A DNA stretch of 64,000 nucleotides. It comes from Bradyrhizobium diazoefficiens (GTDB taxonomy: Bacteria > Pseudomonadota > Alphaproteobacteria > Rhizobiales > Xanthobacteraceae). The stretch lies in contig NZ_JAFCJE010000001.1 in NCBI RefSeq assembly GCF_018131185.1, forward strand, positions 400,001 to 464,000, in the 5' to 3' direction. Below are positions 1 through 8,106 of the stretch, one piece after another (within the stretch, counting starts at the first letter, position 1; every line of letters starts with the position of its first letter). Under the pieces are notes generated by a model. The model worked only from the letters and a program-made list of their open reading frames with translations. It was not told where the DNA came from and did not search any database. The position numbers and the translations under genes were made by a program.

Positions 1-885
<885 letters not shown>

Positions 886-893
886 GCGCTGCC

Positions 894-2207
894 TCAATGT
901 TGCGCTGCGAACGCGGCTTCCATGGCTTTTCGGGTGCGAATGGTCTCACTCCCGGCGTCGAATTCGACGTCGCTCCACCGCACCATGGTCCCGTGCGCGA
1001 CGTCATGCTTCAATTTGATCCCATGCGCGAGGCCGATCGGTAGCCCGCCGGCCCGCAGGCTGGCGGCTGCCGGTACTAACTTGCCCCAGACGGTGTAGCC
1101 GCCTTCGCCATCCAGCATCTCGCCGGCGCGCAAGTTACGTTTCGCAACCGAGACGACATCGCCGCGGAATCCGTTCGCCTGCCCGGTCGGCTCGCCCCGC
1201 AGCGCGGCCGACAGCACCGAGATGTTCAGCTCGAGTCCGATCAGATGATAGGGCTTGTACATCGCGGCATAGCGTCCGCTGTGGTCAGTCTTGAGGCCAT
1301 ATTGCCTGAAACAGTCGGCGGCGTAGTCGCTCGGCGCCTCCAGTACGACGTAGACACCCCAGCGCAGGTCGCGAAACACCGGCCTTCCGTCGCGCTCGAG
1401 CGAGGAGACCACCTCCACGACGCCGGCGCGCTCCAGCACGCCGCCGCGCGAGCGCGGCCGCATGATGTGCGGCAGATCGTCGACCCCGCAGGGCGGAAAC
1501 AGCAGGCCGTCCGCGGGCACGTCGAGCGCGCAGGCGTTGGCGATCGCAGCCATCTCGATCGCCGATTTGGTGCCGTCGAGAAACGAGTTGAACATCTGCG
1601 GATTCATGCCGGCCGACTGCGCTTCGCCAGCGGTCAGACCGTAATGCTGCCAGACGCCGTCCGGTGTCACATCGTGATAGGCCGGCAGATATTTCGTGCC
1701 CTTGCCGGCGGCGACGACGCGGAAACCGGTGGCGCGGGCCCAATCGACCATCTCCGCCGTCAGCGCCGGCTGGTCGCCATAGGCGAGCGAATAGACCACG
1801 CCCGCCTTGCGCGCTTCCTCGGCGAGGAGCGGGCCTGCCAGTACGTCGGCTTCGACATTCACCATCACGATATGCTTGCCCGCGGCGATCGCGGCGCGCG
1901 CATGCTTGATCCCCACGGCGGGATTGCCGGTCGCCTCCACCACCACGTCCATCGCCCCGCCGGCGATGGCGCGCGCGCCGTCATCGGTGAACACGGTCGC
2001 GGCGATCCGCTCGGCGCTCCAGCCCACGGTGCGGCACGCCTCGCGCGCGCGGTCGCGGTCGATGTCGACGATGATGGGCACCTCCAGCCCCGGCGTGTGC
2101 GGTACCTGCGCCAGAAACATCGAGCCGAATTTGCCCGCACCGATCAATGCGACACGAACGGGCTTGCCGGCGGAAGCGCGAGCCTGGAGGAGGCGGAAGA
2201 GGTTCAT
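894..2207 (-). CDS. NAD(P)-dependent oxidoreductase with C-terminal SAF-like region
   Basis: The roughly 437-residue protein opens with a Rossmann fold (VALIGAGKFGSMF, then VDIDRDRA) as in homoserine-dehydrogenase-like oxidoreductases. The last third (around RGDVVSVAKRNLRAGEMLDGEGGYTVWGKL) resembles a SAF domain, known from sialate synthase and sugar-acid enzymes. Related proteins act on sugar acids and branched carbohydrates; the substrate here is unknown. I chose the ATG at 2207 (MNLFRLLQ). An in-frame ATG at 2252 lies inside a dispersed repeat and is unlikely to be used. Its neighbours, a TRAP binding protein and a dioxygenase, suggest it works on an imported acid. Confidence 0.8.
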   Translation of the reverse strand: MNLFRLLQARASAGKPVRVALIGAGKFGSMFLAQVPHTPGLEVPIIVDIDRDRAREACRTVGWSAERIAATVFTDDGARAIAGGAMDVVVEATGNPAVGIKHARAAIAAGKHIVMVNVEADVLAGPLLAEEARKAGVVYSLAYGDQPALTAEMVDWARATGFRVVAAGKGTKYLPAYHDVTPDGVWQHYGLTAGEAQSAGMNPQMFNSFLDGTKSAIEMAAIANACALDVPADGLLFPPCGVDDLPHIMRPRSRGGVLERAGVVEVVSSLERDGRPVFRDLRWGVYVVLEAPSDYAADCFRQYGLKTDHSGRYAAMYKPYHLIGLELNISVLSAALRGEPTGQANGFRGDVVSVAKRNLRAGEMLDGEGGYTVWGKLVPAAASLRAGGLPIGLAHGIKLKHDVAHGTMVRWSDVEFDAGSETIRTRKAMEAAFAAQH

Positions 2208-2247
2208 GGGAGGGTCCGTGAGCGTTATGGCCGAACTATCAATAGTC

Positions 2248-2350
2248 GTCATTCCGGGGCGCGCGAAGCGCGAGCCCGGAATCCATTTGTCCGCAGTCTC
2301 CGCGGCGCGATGGATTCCGGGCTCGACGCTACGCGTCGCCCCGGAATGAC
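2248..2350. repeat. REP-type palindromic intergenic repeat, copy 1
   Basis: The element begins GTCATTCCGGGGC and ends with the inverse, GCCCCGGAATGAC. An internal pair reads AGCCCGGAATCCAT and ATGGATTCCGGGCT, so it can fold into a long two-part hairpin. Further copies lie near 3174, 15534, 16814, 36433 and 58618, all between genes. Confidence 0.9.
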
Positions 2351-2353
2351 AGG

Positions 2354-3154
2354 TTACTCCGCCGCCTGCCGCGGCGCTCGCGCAAGCCGCACCAGCGCAT
2401 CATCCTCCACCGTCTTGATCGGCGCAAAATCGCGGTGGGCGATGTACTCCGGCCGCGTCGGGGTTCGGATGTAGTTCGAGACCGCGTTCAGCGTCAGGTA
2501 CACGATCTTGCGCGGGTAGGGCGTGATGTTGCCGCTCGAGCCGTGCACGAGATTGCCGTGGAACATCAGCATTCCCCCGGGCTTGCCCGTGGGCGCCACG
2601 ATGCCGCCCTGCTCGACCAATCGCGTCACCGTCGCCTCGTCCAGCGTCCACAGCGGATAGGAGGTGGTGGCCAGGTCGTGCGAGGCTTCGAGATCGCCGG
2701 CGTTCTGGCTGCGCGGCACCAGCATCAGGGGGCCGTTGATCGGCATCACTTCGTCGAGGAAGATCGCGATGTTCATCGCGCGCGGCTCCGGCATGCCGTC
2801 GTCGCGTTTCCAGGTGCCGTAATCCTGGTGCCACTGCCAGACATCGCCGGTGAAGGCCGATTTCGCGTTGATCTTGAACTGGTGCATGTAGACCTTCTCG
2901 CCGAAGAGCTGCTCGACCGGCTCGATCATGCGCGGATGCGCGCCCAGAATGCCGAAGGCCTCGTTGTAGAGATGCGCGGCAAAGGCGGTGCGCGGCGCGC
3001 CGCTTTTCTCGCGCCAGACTTCCGGCCGGTTGGCGTCGTAGATGCCGACCGCCTCGCGCGCGAGCAGGTCGACCTCCTCCTGGGTGAACAGCTCGGGCAG
3101 GAACAGCCAGCCCTCGCGGTGGAAGAACTCCAATTGCTCCTGAGACAGTTTCAT
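2354..3154 (-). CDS. phytanoyl-CoA dioxygenase (PhyH) family protein
   Basis: This 266-residue protein is a non-haem Fe(II)/2-oxoglutarate oxygenase of the PhyH family. WHQDYGTW supplies the HxD part of the iron-binding triad, and HGSSGNIT near residue 200 supplies the distal His. The start at 3154 (MKLSQEQLEFF) has a strong AAGGAGG site about 7 bases upstream, which makes the longer upstream reading unlikely. REP-type repeats flank it on both sides. It sits between a GntR regulator and an oxidoreductase, so it probably hydroxylates a small molecule or acyl chain whose breakdown the cluster serves. The substrate cannot be read from the sequence. Confidence 0.88.
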   Translation of the reverse strand: MKLSQEQLEFFHREGWLFLPELFTQEEVDLLAREAVGIYDANRPEVWREKSGAPRTAFAAHLYNEAFGILGAHPRMIEPVEQLFGEKVYMHQFKINAKSAFTGDVWQWHQDYGTWKRDDGMPEPRAMNIAIFLDEVMPINGPLMLVPRSQNAGDLEASHDLATTSYPLWTLDEATVTRLVEQGGIVAPTGKPGGMLMFHGNLVHGSSGNITPYPRKIVYLTLNAVSNYIRTPTRPEYIAHRDFAPIKTVEDDALVRLARAPRQAAE

Positions 3155-3173
3155 GGGTCGTCCTCCTTGTGTT

Positions 3174-3294
3174 GTCATTCCGGGGCACGCGAAGCATGAA
3201 CTACGGTGCGCGAAGCGCACCCGAGAATTCATTTATCCTCAGCGCTTGCCGCCTGATGGATTCCGGGCTCGCCTGTGCATCGCCCCGGAATGAC
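3174..3294. repeat. REP-type intergenic repeat, copy 2 (with insertion)
   Basis: Same ends as the copy at 2248-2350 (GTCATTCCGGGGC and GCCCCGGAATGAC). The left half is longer and imperfect, with the segment GCGCGAAGCGCA inserted. It separates the GntR gene from the dioxygenase gene. Confidence 0.85.
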
Positions 3295-3299
3295 GGCGG

Positions 3300-3977
3300 T
3301 TACGCCGCCGCCTCTTCGCTTGCCCTCAATCTCTCCTCAGTCATCCGTCCTGCCGTCTGCGCATGCGCCAACGCCGTGCGTTCGGCTGCCTTGGCGTCGC
3401 CCGCGAGAATGCGTGCGGCGATGTCGGCATGCTCCGCCCAGGCGCTGCCGCGATAGTCGAGCTCCGACAGCACCGTCGCCATCGAGCGGCGCATATGCGG
3501 CCATTGCGGCGCGATCGTCTCCTCGATCACGGGATTGCCGGCGAGCTGATAGATGGCGCGGTGAAAATCGACGTCGAGCACGATCAGCTCGGCGAGCGTC
3601 GTCGTGCGGTCGATGCGGCTGCCGGCAGCGAGCGCCGCTTCCACCCGCGCGCGGCCGGCCGCGTCGTAGCCCGCGCGCTCCGCTGCGAGCCCGGCGGCGA
3701 GCGCATCGATGGCGCCCCTCACCTCGTAGAGCTGGCGGAGGCGTGAGGGGTCGAGCTGGGTGACCTCGAAGCCGCGCCTGCCGCTTTCGGCGACCAATCC
3801 CTGCCGGTGCAGCAGATGTAGCGCATGCGATACGGGCTGTCGCGACACGCCGAGCTTGTCCGCCAGCTCGTTCTGCCGGATGCGCTGGCCGGGCTGCAGC
3901 GTGCGGTCGGAGATCGCCTCCAGGATCCGGGCATAGACCTGGTCGATCAGGTTCGGGAGCGGGTCGAGAGGGATCAC
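3300..3977 (-). CDS. GntR-family transcriptional regulator, FCD subfamily
   Basis: The 225-residue protein has an N-terminal winged helix (LIDQVYARILEAISDRTLQPGQRIRQNELADKLGVSRQPVSHALHLL, roughly residues 10-60). An all-helical FCD domain follows, with typical metal-site residues (DVDFHRAIYQLAGN and later HADIAARIL). FCD domains bind carboxylates. The GTG start at 3977 is preceded by GGAG at good spacing. The longer upstream reading would run through the 20-bp palindrome at 4003-4022, which is better explained as the operator. It probably represses itself and the downstream dioxygenase, oxidoreductase and TRAP genes. Confidence 0.9.
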   Translation of the reverse strand: MIPLDPLPNLIDQVYARILEAISDRTLQPGQRIRQNELADKLGVSRQPVSHALHLLHRQGLVAESGRRGFEVTQLDPSRLRQLYEVRGAIDALAAGLAAERAGYDAAGRARVEAALAAGSRIDRTTTLAELIVLDVDFHRAIYQLAGNPVIEETIAPQWPHMRRSMATVLSELDYRGSAWAEHADIAARILAGDAKAAERTALAHAQTAGRMTEERLRASEEAAA

Positions 3978-4002
3978 GCCGGCAGCTCCGAAGAATAAAT
4001 AG

Positions 4003-4022
4003 GAATACGGAATTCCGTATTC
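4003..4022. promoter_or_regulatory. perfect 20-bp palindrome, likely GntR operator
   Basis: GAATACGGAATTCCGTATTC is perfectly self-complementary and ends 26 bases upstream of the GntR start codon. FCD-type GntR proteins bind short AT-edged palindromes of this size. Its position suggests autoregulation. Confidence 0.75.
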
Positions 4023-4151
4023 GAAGATATCGCTGGAGGGCGATGGCGTCAAGATGGGTGCAAGATGGGGCGGCAGGCCGGCGCTAAGCCATTGACATCA
4101 CTGGCCTCGTTTACTGTGCATGGGGTTGTTTTCGCCAAAAAGATATCGGCC

Positions 4152-5021
4152 TCAGCCCTCCAGCACCTCCACCTCAAGCGCAGCAATCCGTTCCGCATCG
4201 GCCAGCGCCTCGATCCCGGTAATGCGGTCGTCTCTGATCGTCACGCGCAGCGCGATGCGCAGCTGTCCGGCGAGGATGACGGCGACGCCGATCTCGCCAT
4301 CGACCAGCGCGGTCCGCGCGGCCCGCGCGCGGCCCTTGTAGACCTGCGCGACCGCATCGGCGCCGCGGATCTCCGGCAGCGAGCCGAGCCGCACCGCGGC
4401 GTCGTCGGCGCGGAAAACGACATCGGGATCGAGCACGGCGAGCAGCCCCTCGAAATTGCCCTCGCGCGACGCCTTGAGGAAGGCATCGACGATGCCGCGC
4501 TGGCGCGACATGTCGGTCTCGGGCACCGGCGCCCCCTGCACGCGCCGCCGTGCCCGGCTCGCGAGCTGCCGCGACGCGTCGACCGAGCGGTCGACGATCG
4601 GTGCGATCTCCTCGAAGGGGACTGCGAACATGTCGTGCAGCACGAAGGCGAGCCGCTCCGCCGGCTGAAGTGTTTCCAGCACGACGAGCAGCGCCGCGCC
4701 GACGGAATCGGCCATCTCAGCCTCGCGCTCCCGCGTGTCGTCGACCGGCTCGGGCACATGCGGGCCCATCGGATCTTCCTTGCGCGACTTCCGTGCGCGC
4801 AGCATGTCGAGGCAGATGCGCGCGACGACGGTCGTCAGCCAGCCGCGCAAATTCGCGACGTCGGACATGTCGTAGCGACTGACACGCAGCCATGCCTCCT
4901 GCACGGCATCATCGACCTCGGCGCGGGACCCCAGCATCCGGTAGGCGACCGCGCGCAAATGGTCTCTGCTGGCCTCGAACTGATGGCTGAGAAAATCCTG
5001 TTCAGAGTTTTTTTGGGTCAT
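4152..5021 (-). CDS. ECF RNA polymerase sigma factor, ECF41-like, with SnoaL-like C-terminal domain
   Basis: The 289-residue protein has sigma region 2 (about 15-80, including DDAVQEAWLRVSRYD), region 4 (about 118-165, including PFEEIAPIVDRSVDASRQLASRARRRVQG) and an NTF2/SnoaL-like extension (about 175-289). ECF41 factors lack a classic anti-sigma factor, and the extension modulates their activity. The family's WLPEP linker motif is altered here (GPHVPEP), and the usual glycine-rich motif in the extension is not clear (FRADDAAVRLG). ECF41 genes typically sit beside an oxidoreductase, epimerase or carboxymuconolactone decarboxylase-like gene. Here that partner is divergent at 5120. A candidate autogenous promoter lies at 5058-5084. 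Confidence 0.92.
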   Translation of the reverse strand: MTQKNSEQDFLSHQFEASRDHLRAVAYRMLGSRAEVDDAVQEAWLRVSRYDMSDVANLRGWLTTVVARICLDMLRARKSRKEDPMGPHVPEPVDDTREREAEMADSVGAALLVVLETLQPAERLAFVLHDMFAVPFEEIAPIVDRSVDASRQLASRARRRVQGAPVPETDMSRQRGIVDAFLKASREGNFEGLLAVLDPDVVFRADDAAVRLGSLPEIRGADAVAQVYKGRARAARTALVDGEIGVAVILAGQLRIALRVTIRDDRITGIEALADAERIAALEVEVLEG

Positions 5022-5022
5022 C

Positions 5023-5049
5023 GGTCACATTCCCTGGTCGCGATCCGTC
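5023..5049 (+). promoter_or_regulatory. candidate ECF41-type promoter for the AhpD-like gene
   Basis: GGTCACA (5023-5029) and CGTC (5046-5049) are separated by exactly 16 bases. The published ECF41 pattern is TGTCACA then CGTC with about this spacing, so one base differs. Transcription would start near 5056 and read into the gene at 5120. Confidence 0.7.
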
Positions 5050-5057
5050 ATGCCCAT

Positions 5058-5084
5058 GACGAAGCCAATCCGGCCGATGTGACC
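5058..5084 (-). promoter_or_regulatory. candidate ECF41-type promoter for the sigma factor gene (mirror image)
   Basis: On the minus strand GGTCACA (5084-5078), 16 bases, then CGTC (5061-5058) repeat the same pattern in the opposite direction. The two -10 elements form CGTCATG-CC-CATGACG, centred between 5053 and 5054. The two promoters overlap and cannot both hold polymerase at once. Confidence 0.65.
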
Positions 5085-5119
5085 GGAACCTTCGAAATTC
5101 GAACGATGGAGACGAAAAG

Positions 5120-5575
5120 ATGCATGCCCGCATGAATCACCCCGTCATGGTCCTCCCCGAAGCCATGAATGTCCTTCAGTCCCTCGGCAGTTTGACCAAG
5201 CAGGGGCTGCCGGAAAAGCTCCTGGAATTGGTGCACCTGCGCGCCAGCCAGATCAATGGCTGCAGCGTCTGCGTCGACATGCACCCCAAGGTCGCGCGCA
5301 AGCTGGGGGAGACCGACGAGCGCCTGTTCGCCGTATCCGCCTGGCGCGATGCGCCCTATTTCACCGACGCCGAGCGTGCCGCGCTGGCGTTGACCGAAGC
5401 CGTCACGCGCCTCGCCGATCGGGAGGATCCGGTGCCGGATGCGATCTGGAACGAGGCCGACAAGCATTTTGACGAGCGCGAGCTGGCAACCCTGATCGTC
5501 GCGATCGCGACCATCAACGTCTGGAACCGGCTGAACGCGACGATCAAGATGCCGGTCGGTGTGTGGAAGGTGTGA
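5120..5575 (+). CDS. carboxymuconolactone decarboxylase / AhpD-like family protein
   Basis: The 151-residue protein belongs to the CMD/AhpD fold. C48-S-V-C51 followed by H55 (CSVCVDMH) is the AhpD-type redox motif, so a peroxidase or disulfide-exchange role is more likely than a true decarboxylase. WNRLNATIKMPVGVWKV is a typical family C-terminus. The ATG at 5120 has GGAG ten bases upstream; a second in-frame ATG lies four codons on. It is divergent from the ECF41 sigma gene and has a matching promoter at 5023-5049, so it is the predicted target of that sigma factor. Confidence 0.9.
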   Translation: MHARMNHPVMVLPEAMNVLQSLGSLTKQGLPEKLLELVHLRASQINGCSVCVDMHPKVARKLGETDERLFAVSAWRDAPYFTDAERAALALTEAVTRLADREDPVPDAIWNEADKHFDERELATLIVAIATINVWNRLNATIKMPVGVWKV

Positions 5576-5580
5576 GTGTC

Positions 5581-5750
5581 CGTGCCCTCTCCCTTGCGGG
5601 AGAGGGCAACGCCGCAAGGAGACGCGAATATACTTGGGTGAGGGGTGTCTCTCCGCAGACTCGTCTGTAGATGTGACCGCGGACAGAGCCCCTCATCCGG
5701 CGCTTCGCGCCACCTTTTCCCACAAGGCGAGAAGGGAAGAAGGAAGGAAG
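5581..5750. repeat. mosaic intergenic repeat with GC-rich hairpins
   Basis: It contains a perfect 10-bp hairpin, GCCCTCTCCC (5584-5593) with GGGAGAGGGC (5598-5607). The run on to 5750 contains CTCATCCGGCGCTTCGCGCC and CCCACAAGGCGAGAAGGG. Parts of the same vocabulary recur at 12570-12770. It lies between convergent genes and may also end transcription. Confidence 0.7.
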
Positions 5751-5752
5751 AG

Positions 5753-6565
5753 CTACTCCGCCAGGAACCGGTTCACCACCTCGCCGAACTCGAGCGGGGC
5801 CTGCTCGAACATCCAATGGCCGGCGTTCGGAATCACCGCCGTCTTGGCGCCTGCAATGTGCGCGGCCAGCACGCGCCACATCACCGACAGGCTTCCTGTC
5901 GTCGCGCCGCCGCCGATCAGCAGCGTCGGCGTCCTGATCGCCTGCGCATCGCTAAGCGTGTAGGGTCTGCGCTGCTCGTTGATCTGGCCGAGGAAGGTCA
6001 GCGCGTTGTCGCGCAGCTGCTGCTTGGCCGCCGCCGGCACGCGCCGCCAGGAGCCGTCGCCTTCGATTCCCTCGTAGAAATTCTGCAGCGCGCCCTCGAT
6101 ATCGCCGGCGCGGATCATCTCGACCGAGCGCACGGTACGCGCGGCGAGCGACGGGTGGCCGGGCGTGCCGTCGGGCACCGGCAGGGATGCATCGAGATCG
6201 CCGCCCGGCTCGGCCAGCACCAGTTTCCGCAGCAGATCAGGCCGTGCCTGCGCCACGCGGAATGCGATATGGCCGCCGCGGGAATGGCCCATCAGATCGA
6301 CGGGTCCGGGTCTCACCTGCGCGATGAAGGCAGTCACGTCGGCCACATGCTGCGCCATCTTGTAATCGTCGCCGACGGCATCCCAATGTTCGGGGAAGAA
6401 GTGCCGCAGGCTGACCGAGATCACGCGGTGCGTCTTCGAGAGCGGGCCGAGCACGGAATACCAGGTGCGGAAATCCCCGAGCGTGCCGTGCACGCAGACC
6501 AGCGGCGGGCCCTCGCCGACTTCGAGATAGGCCATGTCGTAACCGTTGACGTGGAATGTCTGCAT
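5753..6565 (-). CDS. alpha/beta hydrolase (tandem copy 2)
   Basis: The 270-residue alpha/beta hydrolase shows the oxyanion-region motif VCVHGTLGDF, the nucleophile elbow GHSRGG (Ser near residue 95) and a late catalytic His in PNAGHWMFEQAP. There is no signal peptide, so it is cytosolic. It is a close paralogue of the gene immediately upstream on the same strand; only two bases separate the two genes and the N-termini (MQTFHVNGYDMAYLEVGE / MQSLHVNGYDMPYLDVGE) nearly match. An ester, lactone or epoxide hydrolase role is possible. The substrate is unknown. Confidence 0.88.
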   Translation of the reverse strand: MQTFHVNGYDMAYLEVGEGPPLVCVHGTLGDFRTWYSVLGPLSKTHRVISVSLRHFFPEHWDAVGDDYKMAQHVADVTAFIAQVRPGPVDLMGHSRGGHIAFRVAQARPDLLRKLVLAEPGGDLDASLPVPDGTPGHPSLAARTVRSVEMIRAGDIEGALQNFYEGIEGDGSWRRVPAAAKQQLRDNALTFLGQINEQRRPYTLSDAQAIRTPTLLIGGGATTGSLSVMWRVLAAHIAGAKTAVIPNAGHWMFEQAPLEFGEVVNRFLAE

Positions 6566-6567
6566 GC

Positions 6568-7386
6568 TCAGCTCGCCAGAAAATCCAGGACCATTTCGGA
6601 GTATTTCTGCGGCGCCTGCTCGAACATCGGATGCGTCGCATTCGGGATGACCGCCGTCCTGGAATAGGGCACATGCGCGGCCAGCGCATGCAACACCTTT
6701 GGCAGCAGCCCCTTGGTCCGCGCGCCCAGGACGAACAGCGTCGGCATCTTGATGGACTCCGCATCCGCCTTCGAGAACGGCGGGCGGTTGTCGCGGACCT
6801 GGCCGATCAGCGTCATGGCGTTGTCGCGCAGATTCTGTTTCACCATCGCCGGCAGCCGCGGCCAGGTGCCGGCCCCTTCCAGCGTATCGACGAAGACGGC
6901 GAGGCCGCCGTCGACATCGCCGGATGCGATCTTCTCGGCCGAGGCCGTGAACCGCGCCAGCAGCGGTGACGGGCCGCCGACGTAATCAGGGTCGAGGCTC
7001 ACATCGAGTTCACCGCCGGGCTCGGCCAGGACCAGGCGGCGCAACAGATCAGGCCTCCGCTGTGCCACACGGAAGCAGATATGCCCGCCGCGGGAATGGC
7101 CCATCAGGTCGACCGGACCAAGGTCGAGCTTCTCGATGAAGCCGATGACGTCCTGGACGTGCTGCTCGATCGAATAGGTGTCACCGACGCCGTCCCAGCG
7201 TTCCGGGAAGAAGTGCCTCAGGCTGACGGCGATTACCCGGTGCCGCTGGCTCAGCGGTCCGAGCACGCAGCCCCAGACGCGGAAATCGTTGAGCGAGCCA
7301 TGCACACAGACCAGAGGCGGACGGCCCCTGTCCTCGCCCACGTCGAGATAGGGCATGTCGTATCCGTTAACGTGGAGGCTTTGCAT
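6568..7386 (-). CDS. alpha/beta hydrolase (tandem copy 1)
   Basis: The 272-residue protein has the same layout as its downstream neighbour: VCVHGSLNDF, nucleophile elbow GHSRGG, and PNATHPMFEQAP with the catalytic His. The start at 7386 (MQSLHVNGYDM) matches the paralogue's start exactly. A longer in-frame reading to 7659 has no similarity to the paralogue and would overlap ogt, so I rejected it. Long shared blocks (ISVSLRHFFPE / IAVSLRHFFPE, VDLMGHSRGGHI, KLVLAEPGG / RLVLAEPGG) show a local duplication followed by divergence, mostly in the cap region, which suggests different substrates. Confidence 0.88.
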   Translation of the reverse strand: MQSLHVNGYDMPYLDVGEDRGRPPLVCVHGSLNDFRVWGCVLGPLSQRHRVIAVSLRHFFPERWDGVGDTYSIEQHVQDVIGFIEKLDLGPVDLMGHSRGGHICFRVAQRRPDLLRRLVLAEPGGELDVSLDPDYVGGPSPLLARFTASAEKIASGDVDGGLAVFVDTLEGAGTWPRLPAMVKQNLRDNAMTLIGQVRDNRPPFSKADAESIKMPTLFVLGARTKGLLPKVLHALAAHVPYSRTAVIPNATHPMFEQAPQKYSEMVLDFLAS

Positions 7387-7521
7387 GCGAGGCTCGCGAG
7401 GGACCGGAACTCCTGTGCAAGATCCCCGGAAACCGGGTGGATCGCAACTATTTCCAAGCCTAGATTTGGACAGAGATCTCATTGGGGGCGTGCGACAAGG
7501 ACGCAAGCCAGGAACCGATCC

Positions 7522-8064
7522 ATGACCAACCAGCATTTTGCCCTGTTCGACACCAGGATCGGCCTCTGCGCCGTCGCCTGGGGCCCGCGCGGCATCAACG
7601 GCACGCAATTGCCGATGGGCGGCGAGCAGAAGATCCGCACCCGGATCAGCCAGCGTCACGCCGACGCCAGCGAGGCCGAGCCGACGGCCGAGGTGCGAGA
7701 GGCGATCGACCGGATAACAAAACTGCTCTCAGGCGAGCCGGATGACCTCACCGATATCGAGCTCGATCTCGACGGCGTGCCCGAATTCAACCGCGGCGTC
7801 TACGAGATCGCCCGCGCGATTCCGCCCGGGAAGACCGTCACCTATGGCGATATCGCCAAGCAGCTCGGCGGCGTCCAGCTGTCGCGGGACGTCGGTCAGG
7901 CGCTCGGTCGCAACCCGTGTCCGATCGTCGTGCCCTGCCACCGCGTGCTCGCCGCCGGCAACAAGCCCGGCGGATTTTCGGCCAACGGCGGCGTGGTGAC
8001 GAAGCTGAAGATGCTGGAGATCGAAGGCGCGCTGGTGAACCACACGCCGAGTCTGTTCGATTGA
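7522..8064 (+). CDS. ogt: methylated-DNA--[protein]-cysteine S-methyltransferase
   Basis: This suicide enzyme moves alkyl groups from O6-alkylguanine to its own cysteine. The active-site motif IVVPCHRVL is present with Cys139 as acceptor, preceded by the DNA-binding helix region TYGDIAKQLGG and RDVGQALGRNP. The 180-residue length matches Ogt/AGT proteins. The start at 7522 lies 10-12 bases after AGGA. It is divergent from the hydrolase pair and convergent with an acyl-CoA synthetase. No adaptive-response operator was recognised. Confidence 0.95.
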   Translation: MTNQHFALFDTRIGLCAVAWGPRGINGTQLPMGGEQKIRTRISQRHADASEAEPTAEVREAIDRITKLLSGEPDDLTDIELDLDGVPEFNRGVYEIARAIPPGKTVTYGDIAKQLGGVQLSRDVGQALGRNPCPIVVPCHRVLAAGNKPGGFSANGGVVTKLKMLEIEGALVNHTPSLFD

Positions 8065-8072
8065 GGTGGTCC

Positions 8073-8096
8073 ACCCTCCCCCGTCCAGGGGAGGGT
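8073..8096. terminator. GC-rich hairpin between convergent genes
   Basis: ACCCTCCCC (8073-8081) pairs perfectly with GGGGAGGGT (8088-8096) across a 6-base loop. It lies in the 42-bp gap between ogt and the convergent acyl-CoA synthetase gene. There is no strong T-run, so it is a weak bidirectional terminator candidate. Confidence 0.45.
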
Positions 8097-8106
8097 AAGA
8101 GGCGCC

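Noticed and set aside
2208-2252. Longer N-terminus of the oxidoreductase from an ATG at 2252
   Set aside because: The ATG lies at the edge of a REP repeat, and the added residues have no family similarity.
4065-5135. 356-codon plus-strand frame opposite the ECF41 gene
   Set aside because: Shadow of the sigma factor gene; it also reads through both proposed promoters.
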